From Solen grandis (lineage: Eukaryota; Mollusca; Bivalvia; Adapedonta; Solenidae): 64,000 nucleotides of DNA. The translations under genes and the position numbers were made by a program. Position 1 is the first letter of the stretch. Each line of letters begins with the position of its first letter. Location: NCBI GenBank assembly GCA_021229015.1, contig CM037780.1, forward strand, positions 64,395,354 through 64,459,353, given 5' to 3'. Shown here in pieces: positions 38,661 to 50,762 of the stretch. Under the pieces are notes generated by a model that was not told where the DNA came from, did not search any database, and saw nothing but the letters and a program-made list of their open reading frames with translations.

Positions 38661-39040
38661 TGCTTCATGCATTTTCTCTATCGATCTCTCGACGTACATG
38701 CCGCACTCCTGCTCCTCCAATTTTGTTTCAGCAAATTCAATATGATAATTGTCTGTTCCTTCACCACGCGAGATTTTTTTCTACCGGGGGACATCGGGAT
38801 ACTTGTAACCGCCGTCCTTTTGTCGGTAATTGAATGGAATATAATGGCACAGCGGCTGTGTGATGTGACTAGTTGGGAGATGAGATATCCGCTTACAGGG
38901 TGGCGTTTAACTGCCATTGACAAAAACCTTTTGTTGCGGTATTTAGATATCACTTTGACCGACTCCGCGTCGCTTGGTGTCGGGTCAAAGTCGAGGCGAA
39001 GTGATGGGCGAAACATGTCGTGTTTTCAGTAACAAGGGTC
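38661..39040. other. GC-richer non-coding island 3 (candidate regulatory element or unknown exon)
   Basis: Long open frames exist on both strands (121 and 112 codons) but neither resembles a known domain. Open frames on both strands suggest composition rather than coding. Confidence 0.25.
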
Positions 39041-40099
39041 AATCATGTTTTCTAATTAATTTTGATCATTTGCAAAGCGTTCTATTTACCCTTTTCACGC
39101 ACTATATGGCACTTGCCAAACTGTGCATCTGTTTAAACGTGTTCCAGTTTCAGTTGAAGAAGTATTTAAGATATTTGGATTGCTCGCTTTTTGCGGGTCA
39201 CTTCGACCAATTTCTAAATGACTCGTGTATTAAAAGATTAAACAATGTAATCATAGCTTTCATATCACTCACAATACAGCAGTGTAAACACGGTTCATTG
39301 TGTTTGATTTTATCATTAAAATCAATAGCGAACTCCGCTTAGAGTTCGTGCAGATTTAAAGCTTCTACGATTAAACACGTCAGAGCAGTTTATCACATTT
39401 AACTGCTGTTAGACTGAGATTTAAAGCAAGGAAAAAGAAGGAAGGCTGTTGTGTTAAATTTGTTTTGAAATGAAGGTTGCCAGGAAAAAGATCTGTGCTA
39501 CATACACAAACCCTTATCAACGGTCGGTTTGTTCACTGATTTATTGAGATGTGAAAAGTGAAACCTGATCAGACTGGGGAATAACAACAACACTATAATC
39601 TGTTTTTGATATTCTTTCAAAATGTAAAATGTCAGTTAATAACGTCAGATTCATCATCGCTTGGGAAGTCTGTACATAGTCATTTGAACCTTTTTCAGCG
39701 ATACGTCTAGGTCGTGATTACTAAGTATCTCGTGAAGGCAAGTTAGTCGATAATCTTGTATCCATTTGTTCGTCAGGTGCAAACCAATAAAACACCACTA
39801 AATGGTTTATATTGATCCTGGATTAACCGAGTCGACTATTTTTGCTGGGTTATCTAATATAACGTGTAATGAAATCAACAATTAGTGTAACAACTTGAAT
39901 GGCAGATCTGATCAGATGTTTAGAAAAAGAGACCAAACCAGCACCCTCGCAGTAGTCCAGACTTAATAAACATGGTTTAACTTCTCATATGTAAGATATG
40001 TGTAGTTTAGACAGGTTTTCTATTCAGCTTCAGACTTGAACATCGCACTTTAAAATCCAAATTCTCCACTTCAATTCATCTTTCTTTCATTTGTTTTCT

Positions 40100-40490
40100 T
40101 TCACCCAGTTTGCTCTCAGTACAGGCTTTTAAAAAGCGATTTCATGAGTTACTCCATTTGTCGAAGTTCTTTTGTTTATTTGCCATTTTTAGTAGGGAAA
40201 AACACTCAGGAAGAGTGCCTTCCACTGACAGCAATACCAATGCAATCAAACAAAATGTCTGGACAGGGTATCCTGCCAGTTTTTACCAAGACCAACATAC
40301 CGCAAATACAGCAGACGTTTTCATTATCGGCTGGTAGCAGGCCGGGCCGGGAACCAATAAATACGTGGATCCCTTCGTAATAAATCGGACTATTACGAAT
40401 GATCGGGAGATGTAAACTTATCGCTTTATTCCATGTTTGACATAGCCGGACGTCAATCAAAAGTCAGCTTGGATTTCAGGCGGGACTAGT
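40100..40490. other. GC-richer non-coding island 4 (candidate regulatory element)
   Basis: It contains ggaaccaataaatacgtgga and gacgtcaatcaaaagtcagc, resembling Hox/PBX-like A/T-core sites in a balanced-composition block. Frames of about 75-84 codons overlap on both strands without recognisable domains. Confidence 0.25.
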
Positions 40491-40611
40491 TGGGGTTTTT
40501 TTTCCTGTCATACTGCTATTGATTTTATATGAACCAGTTCATGGCATTACAGGGAAAGCAGTCTAACGTTTTAATATTGATGGGAATGGTCATTTTTATT
40601 TCTATGGTATA

Positions 40612-41555
40612 ACGCCCTGCTGACAGTATTTCAGTCATTTAAAGACTATCTGTTCTTGGCACTTATGTTTTACTGCTACATTGCACTATTATGTTGTAGG
40701 CATGAGGTATGGTATTATACCCGTCATATTACATTGCAGTATTATGTTGTAGACATGAAGTATGGTATTATACCCGTCATATTACATTGCAGTATTATGT
40801 TGTAGACATGAGGTATGGTATTATACCCGTCATATTACATTGCACTATTATGTTGTAGACATGAAGTATGGTATTATACCCATCATATTACATTGAGGTA
40901 TGGTATTATACCCGTCAAATTACATTGCACTATTATGTTGTAGACAGAAGTATGGTATTATACCCGTCATATTACATTGCAGTATTATGTTGTAGACAGA
41001 GGTATTGTATTATACCCGTCATATTACATTGCAGTCTTATATTGTAGACAGAAGTATGGTATTATACCCGTCATATTACATTGCAGTATTATGTTGTAGA
41101 CAGAGGTATGGTATTATACCCATCATATTACATTGCACTATTATGTTGTAGACAGAAGTATGGTATTATACCCGTCATATTACATTGCAGTATTATGTTG
41201 TAGACAGAGGTATGGTATTATACCCGTCATATTACATTGCAGTATTATGTTGTAGACAGAGGTATGGTATTATACCCGTCATATTGCATTGCAGTATTAT
41301 GTTGTAGACAGAGGTATGGTATTATACCCGTCATATTGCATTGCAGTATTATGTTGTAGACAGAGGTATGGTATTATATCCGTCATATTACATTGCAGTA
41401 TTATGTTGTAGACAGAGGTATGGTATTATACCCGTCATATTACATTGCAGTATTATGTTGTAGACAGAGGTATGGTATTATACCCATCATACTACCATCC
41501 CTGGATCAAATACGATCGCGATCTCCTGCATCTTACCATTCAGCTATCGCAGCCT
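40612..41555 (-). mobile_element. SINE family B copy containing an expanded minisatellite
   Basis: The left flank tataacgccctgctgacagt and atttcagtcatttaaagact is the SINE 3' domain. The right flank ggatcaaatacgatcgcgat, ctcctgcatcttaccattca and gctatcgcagcc matches the tRNA-like head in order and spacing. Between them the segment that occurs once in the 33818 copy (attgcagtatcacgccgtag and following) is repeated about 15 times. The SINE is therefore about 940 bp instead of about 290 bp. Confidence 0.82.
40678..41493. repeat. 52/53-bp minisatellite array, about 15 units
   Basis: The word tgtagac (tgtaggc in the first unit) recurs at 40695, 40748, 40801, 40854, 40939, 40991, 41043, 41095, 41147, 41199, 41251, 41303, 41355, 41407 and 41459. 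Early units are 53 bp (tgtagacatgaggtatgg) and later ones 52 bp (tgtagacagaggtatgg). One unit near 40895 is truncated. Up to about 41150 gaag and gagg variants largely alternate; the last six units are nearly uniform. Confidence 0.95.
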
Positions 41556-42348
41556 GTTCGGATACCACATGGTATCCATAGAAACATATAATGTTGATAT
41601 GATTTTCGTAGACTGACAAAGAGTGATTTATAAAAATTGGCAGGATATCATGTAATGGAGTCAATCATGTGATTGTCAAACTTCACATCTCTTTACAGTC
41701 GAGATGCGATATTCTTTGAAATGATGTCCAAGCATCATGTGTATTAAGAATTATATCCCATCCCTGTGCGGATAAATGAAGGGCACGAGAAGGAAATTTT
41801 TCTCGTTTTTTTTTTCAAATCTTACGATTGACCGAGCATGTTATTCCCACACAATGTCTATCAGCCGTCCCCGGAATAAAGCAATTTTACAATGTACTGT
41901 ATCCTATTGTCTCATACCCATTCCCTCCTGTTCAATTTTCATGTAATCAGGGACTTTAACTGCCGCCAGAGAATATATCACTTTAATTCATACAAATAAA
42001 ACAGCCTTTCATATAGAAAATATGCAAAAAGAAAGTATGTAAGATGAAAATACACGTCAGTATTTTTAGCACGTGTGTCGTAAAATTAAAATTCATTGAT
42101 AAATATCTAGTATTGTTTAGTGCTATGATACTTGAAGCTGATTCACGCGTCAAAGTATCAATATCAATGTACAAAGTGCCCTTAGCTAATACACATATTT
42201 TTCGATGGAAACAATGAACTGACTCTATATTTATTTCATCACCTTTTTTCCTTTACTTCATTAATGCCCGTGTACATAGTTAAGAAATTGATAGGTTTAA
42301 TTAATTGATTTTTAATGATATTTTCTATGCCGTGCAAATTGCGTACAA

Positions 42349-42693
42349 TCTGAGCTAGAATATTGTATAAGCAATCAGACCCTGAATAGACAGCTTCTAC
42401 TTGTGTGGTAAAATTCCACTTCTCAGTCTGAGCTAGAATATTGTATAAGCAATCAGACCCTGAATAGACAGCTTCTACTTGAAAATCAGACCCTGAATAG
42501 ACAGCTTCTACTTGTGTGGTATAATTCCACTTCTCAGTCTGAGCTAGAATATTGTATAAGCAATCAGACCCTGAATAGACAGCTTCTACTTGTGTGGTAA
42601 AATTCCACTTCTCAGTCTGAGCTAGAATATTGTATAAGCAATCAGACCCTGATTAGACAGCTTCTACTTGTGTGGTAAAATTCCACTTCTCAA
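42349..42693. repeat. 78-bp tandem array, four units plus a partial
   Basis: tctgagctagaatattgtat starts units at 42349, 42427, 42538 and 42616. The 111-bp spacing in the middle equals one 78-bp unit plus a 33-bp partial duplication of aatcagaccctgaatagaca and following. Units are almost identical. Confidence 0.95.
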
Positions 42694-42790
42694 CGGCGTG
42701 ATATAACTACATGTATCATGTTGGCAAAAAATCCTTCAAATACTTGAAATATTGTCGGAGGGCTGTTAAACCCAACCAAACAAACATACA
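42694..42790 (+). mobile_element. SINE 3' domain abutting the 78-bp array
   Basis: acggcgtgatataactacat is followed by a tail tacttgaaatattgtcggag and ggctgttaaacccaaccaaa, then CAAA repeats. This is the plus-orientation form of the family B 3' half, beginning immediately at the end of the tandem array. Confidence 0.7.
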
Positions 42791-43014
42791 TCCTTTTAAG
42801 CAAGCTTTTGAAAGATGTTTGTATAACGACTATATATATTTCCTTTGTTTTCTAGTTTCCTGAAATATTGGAAAAATAATGTGATTTGATCGTCTGAAAG
42901 CTATTGTGTTGCAAATAATCTACAATATACTTTTTTAAGGATTTTTTGAATCGCCTTTGGGAAATACACTCGTTTTGTTTTTATGCCTGTTAATGTTCTT
43001 AACACGAGACAAAC

Positions 43015-43165
43015 CATAATCAAACCGTCTCGGTCTGCAAATGGATGGCCCATCGATGAAACCATTAATGAAAGTCGTCTGTCGATAATTAGAATTATTT
43101 TTCCGATGAAGTGGTTTAAATTAAACTCGAGCTGTCAGCTGTAAAATACCGGGTTCATTAACAAA
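43015..43165. other. Candidate regulatory element rich in homeodomain-like sites
   Basis: Within 150 bp lie TGCAAATGGATGG, CATCGATGA, CCATTAATGA, GATAATTAGAATTA and GCTGTCAGCTGT. These resemble POU, CUT/PBX, homeodomain and MEIS/E-box type sites. No coding potential. Function is inference. Confidence 0.3.
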
Positions 43166-43520
43166 TAACATGTTCTTGCAATGATTTAACAGTGCTGTGA
43201 TTGTTTATGTTGCAATTAAATTGAATTAATATCCGCAGACGTATATAGATTAAATAAAGCTTCGGACAATTCCGTAACCCCGCGGGACTTGCCGAACACA
43301 GACAATGTTAGTTTCGGATGACAAATAGCATATTTGTTTTTTTGTTACAGATGTGTCTGCAACATAGAAGAGAAATGACAGGAGCCAACTCGGTATCGTC
43401 TTTAAGCATTCTATATGCCAAATCAATAGGATGCAGATCTAGAGGAAAGAAGGGTAAAAAAAAATCTGGAAAGCAGACGACATAATATCTGGCTATGTCA
43501 GATTTCCACGCCTTTTTTCA

Positions 43521-43523
<3 letters not shown>

Positions 43524-43555
<32 letters not shown>
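43524..43555. repeat. Poly-T run (32 nt)
   Basis: Uninterrupted T. Confidence 0.9.
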
Positions 43556-43556
<1 letters not shown>

Positions 43557-43959
43557 ATACGGGAATTAAGAAGAAATTTCACTTTCAACTTATTAAGAAC
43601 AAATCATGCTGTACGTGGTTTTCTCGAAGTATTGCACAAAAAAGTAAAAGAAGCTGTTAGCTTGCAACGTAAAATTACTGAAGCTGTGGAAATAGCAGGT
43701 TCCATGCTATCCCTCTAGACATTTAGTACAGTATCAACAGATATAATATATAGATTTTTATCATGAAAAAAATCTTGCAACCAGGTATGAAATTATGGAA
43801 AATGGCTGGGCTTCATGTAAACAGTCCTCTCCTAAGAGTCTGAATAATTATATAAAATATTTATCAAACTACGACGGGTATGGTTTGTGCTGTAGGAAAA
43901 CGCCATTCAAACATAGTTCGTCAATTGGAAATGCTCATCAGCCCATATAAATTAGTCTG

Positions 43960-44400
43960 TATGACTTTTAATGGAAGATAAATATATCTTTATATACCAT
44001 TTCCCTTCTTTACCCCTGAGACAAATATTGACTGCTCATTTAAATCTCTTCCATGCCTTTAACGATACAAATACATCACACGAAATCCGACCGGAAGCTG
44101 TCGAAACTAATCAAATACAAATCAACAAGCAAATCAGCCGAACAATATGGCCGCCGAGTTCAACGTCTGTCCAGCACGAAATAGTCTTTTTCCATAGACT
44201 GGTGCTCGCCTTTCACCCCCCGCAGAAACAAGTGTTTCCAGTACAAAATACAGCAGTCCAGTCTAGTGCTCACAATAAGGCGAATTTCATCTTGCAATTT
44301 AGCGAACAAATAAAACGTTTTATGCCACTTTTACGCTCCCATGGGCCCCGGCAAATGGATTTCCGCCACATAAAATATCTTAAATAATGATAAACCGGTC
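43960..44400. other. GC-richer island 5 with a 138-codon open frame of unknown nature
   Basis: The plus frame 43971-44387 is open for 138 codons and starts MEDKYIFIYHFPSLPL. It has no recognisable domain, signal or membrane segment. Composition is balanced and includes acaatatggccgccgagttc and acgctcccatgggccccggc. Length alone is near the chance maximum for this window. Confidence 0.2.
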
Positions 44401-44771
44401 CTGACTAAGCCGAGAACCATAACGATATATCAAGTAATAAAACCCATTAAAGACGGACTGAGGCATTCACGTGACGACTTTAAAACCGCTCGACTGTCTG
44501 TAATAAGCCAATATCTGTTCTTTTCTTATTGGATCATATATAACCACTTTGATGGCTTTTGGTCTTTTCCTGAGAGACCTTCGTTTTTTTTTTATTCTCT
44601 AACAATTCCATTCATTGTTTTCTTCAATTCAGATTTGCACCAATCTGTTTATTTCGCGTTTTTCTTTAATCTGGGCTTATAAATCTAAAAAAAAATCAAA
44701 AAAATCAGCAGAATCACGAGATGTTAATTTAGTATAATCATGTTTTGATCTTCGATTAATTACTGAGACAT

Positions 44772-44976
44772 TTAACCCTTAACCTCATGAATATTCATAC
44801 CCATATTTATTACTTGATGAATACTAATTGACTTTATGAAATAACCGATTTTTCTTTGCCATGCTGTAGACTGTAGAATTGTATTTGCAAACAGAGCTCT
44901 GATAGAAGCTGTCTGATCTGGGTCTGCTCTGTTTGCCACTGCCTCAGAATGAGTCTGTATAAACTATAAAAGGTAA
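44772..44976 (+). repeat. Interspersed repeat C, copy 2
   Basis: It starts TTAACCCTTAACCTCATGAA, contains gagctctgatagaagctgtc, and ends agaatgagtctgtataaact then ataaaaggtaa. It aligns in order with the copies at 25405 and 50763. Confidence 0.7.
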
Positions 44977-45242
44977 GCAATAAACATATTTATGTTAAAA
45001 GGAGTGGATATTCTTAAAAGATATAAGTAAACGAGATGTTGCTCTAATTTGTTACGAAAATGACATAATATTATGAATAAAAATAGGTCAAGAGTATAAA
45101 ATCATCCGACCATTGTACAACACAAGCCATTCCATTTTCTGTTTTATCTATTTGCAAAATATAACAAAGGAATAATGTCATCATCACTAATGCATTCCAA
45201 AGTTATGGATTTGGAGTGACTGAAAATAATATTGGTTCCGTG

Positions 45243-45303
45243 AAAAATGAATATTTAATGAATATTAGAATGAATATTTAAATGAATATTAGAATGAATA
45301 TTT
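45243..45303. repeat. Short tandem of tgaatatta units
   Basis: Repeated tgaatatttaa / tgaatattagaa blocks of about 17-23 bp. Confidence 0.7.
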
Positions 45304-45429
45304 TATACAGTCCCTATTTAAGCCCGACTCTAGGCATCAACATAGTTTGATAAATCATCCTTTTAGTGCATACGCTGGTATCATCATGCGTCTATTCAAA
45401 ATAACTTATTATTCATTCTAATCACTTGC

Positions 45430-46010
45430 AAATCTCTGCTATCGATAGACTCGACAGAGGAAAAGCGATATTCTATTCAGCATCGAGATAAATATCGCGC
45501 CCTCATTTTTCTACCTCAGCCGTCAACAACGTCTATTATGGTGTGACAAAGTGTTCGTGTCAACAGATTCGACAAAAATCAGACCAAAGCGTGTTGCTTC
45601 TCTTGCAAAAAGGACAAAAGAAAATGACCGTGATGCCTGTATAGAAGAGATTTAACACAAGCCCAATCTAATTCTGCGATACGACGCTTCCGTCATTAGA
45701 AGTCTCCATGTCCTCATCCATATGACGGAAATATAATCAGTTAACTCGTCACCGTCATTAATATTTCATGTTTATTTCAAGCACGCACGAGCCAATATTG
45801 TTCTAAGGATCGAGGTCGGTTTAAGGCTCATCTAATTGTTTTCTTGTCGTCGCAACTGCGCACGTATGCCACGAGTATTTCTGCGGACTCTTCCCAGCGG
45901 AGGTACTCTCGAGAGAACGGTAAGCGGCGTTAATGACACGTGGTATTCAAAGTCATGTGTCACCTGCAGAGTGACTGCCACATGCTCTGAATGAGCTGTT
46001 ATTTCGGCGC
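45430..46010. other. GC-richer non-coding island 6 (candidate regulatory element)
   Basis: A block with CpG and E-box-like words (cacgtg, cacctg) and GCGTTAATGACACGTGG at 45927-45943. The reverse frame 45832-46104 shows no recognisable domain. Confidence 0.25.
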
Positions 46011-46396
46011 TTTGATTTTTTTTTTTTTGTCTTTCCAATATTCCATTTATTGTGATTGTGGACTTTGATTGTAAATTAAATATACATGCAGAGTGATCTA
46101 TCAATGCAACATGTAAAACAAAAACAATGATTAATGAAATGTATAAATTGCATGTGCAAGCGAGCTATAAATTTTCCATTGTTACAGAACCATGGGTCGT
46201 GTTTAAAGCCATAAATGATAGCATTTGCATGTCTGTATAAAATGAAATGTTATATTCTTCCTTAGGTAGGGCAAACGTTAAATTTAAGACAAAAGGGTAA
46301 ACAAATGCATTCATAAGCAAAAATGTCGATAATGACAGAATGTTGAAAATAATTGTCGTGGTAAAGAATCGGATAAATGATGACGATTGTAAATGA

Positions 46397-46555
46397 GTAG
46401 TAGTAGTAGTTGTAGTAGTAGTAGTTTATTTTATCAAAATAAATATGACTGTACAAGAGCTAATAAACTATATGAGTCCTCTCAGGCCATGTATACATGG
46501 TAAATAACAAATTCAAAAGTTCTACATACATTGTGACAAGTAGTAGTAGTAGTTG
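46397..46555. repeat. (GTA)n repeats flanking a possible retroelement 3' end
   Basis: GTA/TAG trinucleotides at about 46397-46426 and 46540-46557 bracket ttattttatcaaaataaata and about 110 bp of unique sequence. This could be a minus-strand retroelement 3' fragment inserted in a microsatellite. Confidence 0.4.
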
Positions 46556-47102
46556 TTGTCTGAATTGCTATTGATCAAGAGGATAGAAAATGAGCGAACT
46601 TTAAGTGACATTCTTATTACGTACATGAGTATATCTATATGTGATTTATCACACATCCCCGTGTTTTGCCGTAAGAGACAGCTGCGGCAAATCATCATGA
46701 TTGCTTTGCGTGTCGTGCCGAAATTACGGCGACTAGGGAGGAGAAAGTAGCCAACATCCCAGACAGTTATCCAGTCAGAACTTTACCGTCAGCCTTACTG
46801 AAACACTTTATTTTCAACTTGGACAAAATAAGTATCATATATCTTTCAAGATACTTTAGGCTATCACTAACTTTTCAAGGTCCAAATTACTATAGCCATG
46901 AATACGGAGGTTTATATACAGCTTAATTTGGTTTAAAGCTATTTTAAAGAAGATGGGATTTGATAAAGATGAAAGAATACAACAAAACAGGTACAGGCAG
47001 GGACATCAGAAAGAAATGTGCATTACTACCCTTAATTGTTGAGTGACTTGTGTACGGGGATCCTATTGCACACCTTCAGTTTCTTGTGCATCACATTCAT
47101 TA

Positions 47103-47354
47103 TGTTGTTGTTGTATTGGGGTTTACCGTCGCTGCGATAGTATTTCAATCATATAGCGACGTCCAGCTAATTACAGGTGGAGGAAGACCCCGAGTACACA
47201 GAGGTACCCGGGAGAACCACCGACTTACCGCAAGCCAGCTGGAAGGTTTCCTCACATGAAAAATCCGAAGTCCCTACCGGGATTCGAACCCACAGCGGTG
47301 AGGGGTTGAGAGATTTGTAGTCCACGACTGTAACCGCTCGGCCACGGCGGCCCC
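47103..47354 (-). mobile_element. SINE family A, full length, TSD-flanked
   Basis: The minus strand reads a tRNA head of the long-variable-arm class: A box TGGCCGAGCGG (plus-strand 47334-47344) and B box GGTTCGAATCC (47280-47290). The body has ggtggttctcccgggtacct. The tail domain is tatgattgaaatactatcgc followed by agcgacggtaaacc and CAA repeats. A 12-bp duplication tcacattcatta is at 47091-47102 and 47355-47366. It is the reference copy for family A fragments. Confidence 0.93.
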
Positions 47355-47366
47355 TCACATTCATTA

Positions 47367-50300
47367 AATTTCTCCAACATAGAATAGTATTTCGTAAAGA
47401 CAAAATGTTAATTTGTAAGATCAAGTATAAGCACTGAACGAGGAAAACATCGGTTACTATTAAAGAAAGGCAAAAATAAATGTGCGATGAGAATCAGTAT
47501 TTGTATGTTTTATACTTGCTATAAAAGACTGCTTTCATTCGCTGTGAGATCCCCACGCTCGTAATTGACATATTTATTGCCAGTCAATTCCGCAGAGACC
47601 TCGCGAGATTTAAGGAGTATGTTAGGGAGAATAATTCTACAGAAATCAAGAAGTCATGAGACAATAGATTAATGTGCCAAAGAAAACTGTTGGATCGATG
47701 CTGCTACGAGTAAACCCATTGTTAGCTACCATTGAAAAAAAAAACTGCTTAGGCAGAAATAAATGTGATGCGTTGATAGCAAAAATGACAAGTCATTGAG
47801 CGATATCATGAAATATGATTTCATTATTTTCTGGTATTTATGTGAACTGTGCTTTTTCTGCAGATAAATATCGTTAAACAATCCCGTTGTAGGCATTATG
47901 CATGACTGAAGTATTTTCTTTTGTTAAAACATCGAATTGTGATGAAACTTATTTCTCCCCGTGTATAACGAAAGCAGGTTTTTAGTAAGCCCTACATAAT
48001 ACCCGTCTTGCTGCTTCACGGGTGGGACCAATGCTTTGCTCTTGGATAATTCTTTAACTTGTCCCCGATTACCTTTGAAATAAACATCTTGCCTAAATCA
48101 CATGTTATGACGTTTTCTCAAACCTGTATTATTTATTCAATATAAAAATAAATAAGACCGTAATTACATAAATACATAAGCAACTTCTAGCTTTACTATC
48201 ATTATATACTGCTGGTGATTAAATTGTGTAAATATATCGCTGAAGATATTTTAGCGGCGTAAAAATACAAAGAAATATAAACATGAAATTACTTCATGCT
48301 GATAGAACACCTGGTGTCAGCGTACACCCAACTTTGTAAAACCGAGAATTGGTTTTTTATTACTTTTATTGTCTCCAAGAAATCCCGATATATACTCCCC
48401 TCTATACATTTAACATTATACTTCTCCTGAGAACCTAACAACTCATATCTGGTTCGGAATCTGCAGGCGAGTATTACAGAAATCACTCTGCATTTAATGC
48501 TTATTTAATTTAAATCTATTTCTCAACGCGTTTCTTCCCCTACATAGGGTTTTTATACCAAGCGTGTAAATCAGGGATAATTAACCGCCTTAAGAGTGGA
48601 AACACAATCAATAATTAATCCAAAGCCCATTGCTTTAATCTGTTTCGTCGATCAGGCGATTTCATAATAACAAAATGTTGGGATCTATAGAAGGCTCTCT
48701 CATTTATTTTTGTTTGCATTAATTCCCACAAAATGTTGTGATTATTACATTTGTGTTTCTTTAGCGTCAATGCAGCATAAACGATTCGCTTTCTCAACAA
48801 TGTTTATATTTCAGTATTTGTAACTTTTCATTTCCATCCGATATCTAAAAGATTGCATAGTAATTCATTGATCATAAACTAGAATCGTATTTAAATTTCC
48901 CTACATAATTATTCTAAACAAAAATCTATTCACATATATGTATACCTATATGTGTATAACCAATATGTTTTACTAATTTCGTATAGTTTTACTTAGAGAT
49001 CAAAAACTAAAAAGAGGAGATAAAGGTACTAAGGATATTTCTAATGCCTCTATATGTGTTATTTGGCCATGTAATTATTGTTCATGTTTATATTTTAATT
49101 GTTTATTTAATATCAAAAGTTTCAATACGTTCTCACATTACACCGATTGTGAAAAGGAATTTTACAACAACTTTTATATGAAATTTTACCAAACATAACA
49201 GCTGCTTGACCCATTAAACGGAGTCCTGATTCTGATTTATAATTGTCTACACATGTTCAACTAATGGCAAACTTTGAAAACCCTTAAAAGAGTTAATGAC
49301 AGTCATAAGAATCGACGGAAGTCTTCCGAATGAATCATGAACAAACACGCATGGTCCATGACACTGCGACTGTGGAAGCTAATAGCCGGTTTATTATCCG
49401 GGATCACGAGAAGCGGTCAAGCAGAATGATTGCAATGCTTATGGTCTCCGTCCAAGCTTTGGCGACGTTCAGTGGCTACTTAATTCCCAGAAGTACTATT
49501 GGTCAGTATCGAACTAAGGAACGCGTCAAATATAAATCTTAGGATAGAGATGTTAATTTGGTCAAAACGTTGAGATATATAATGTTGAGATTGGAACAGG
49601 GATTCTGTATAACACATCATATAGAGTCCCTGTTTGGAATAAGAATTACAGAAATTCATTATAAAATCTAGGACAAAATACAGTTGCGTTTAGAATAACC
49701 TATTCTGAATGTTTTCATGAAGTTTATATGAAGCGAATAAAATAGCCGCGGGTCTTTAAAATATTAGATAAAATAACAGAAATAATAATTACAAGATTTA
49801 AAAAAAAATGGAGAGAAAAAAATGATGGAGAATATTAGATGATAATGGCAAACAAATTAGACAGACGTATTAATTAGTTGTTATTATTTAGTAATTGTAC
49901 GCAAATGTAGTCGTTGCTTAGGGAATAATTAAACAGTTACATCCTATTTGGATGTAATGTGAACTTTATTCTTGAGAACAAAAACATTTTCCACTTGTTA
50001 ATAAACAGAAGAAAACGTGCGTAACATTCTATGAGGCTCGTTAACACTTGTTTTGATAAAAATGTCTTTGTTGTTTACAATAATTTCCAAAGGTGGGTTC
50101 AATATTTTACATCCAATTAGAAAACGATATGTAATACTGAGGGAAAAATGAAAAAAGAAAATTCCAGTATTTCTTGTTGTTTCGAGAAATTTAAATTATC
50201 TTGTTATTTACAGTATGAGTGAAATGGGAGGGATTTTCCTTTGTTTTTGAAGGCTTTTGTGCTTATTTCAGAATGGATAGCTTTATCCACGAATATTCAT

Positions 50301-50561
50301 CTCCATGAAAACTGTTCATTTAGTAGTCCTCGCATAGTCTAGAATATCGATCTACGAATATTTGTCCTAGCGAAATTGACTTTGTAACAGAGTCCACTAA
50401 ATCTAATGTCAGCAGAAAATTAATGATTTTATAGTATATATATATATAAAATAAAAAGACAAGATAAAATTGTGAAGTCTCTATAAACAATGTTCGTCAC
50501 CTCTGTCTAATTAATCTTCATGCATTTTAGAAATACGATTTTAGACCCTTATCTCACATTT

Positions 50562-50607
<46 letters not shown>

Positions 50608-50762
50608 CAATTAAATACTTCCCCTTACTTTCCCTTAATAGTTGATTTATTTTAAAATTGACTGCCCTTTTTATTGGCATTCTGGTAAATAGAATTTCGT
50701 ACTCCATTGTTTGAAACACACCTATGCTTGATCCTTAAAATTGCTGAAAAGCAAATTCACTG
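47367..50762. other. AT-rich stretch without genes
   Basis: It holds a T39 run at 50569-50607 and an imperfect hairpin at 49593-49637 (aacagggattct / agagtccctgtt). No exon is supportable. Confidence 0.45.
50569..50607. repeat. Poly-T run (39 nt)
   Basis: Uninterrupted T. Confidence 0.9.

Noticed and set aside
40678..41493. CRISPR-like regular array
   Set aside because: Units are contiguous and near-identical, with no unique spacers, in animal DNA; it is a minisatellite.
47280..47352. tRNA gene
   Set aside because: A and B boxes are present, but the stems do not pair properly and the unit continues into a SINE body with a TSD, so it is a SINE head.
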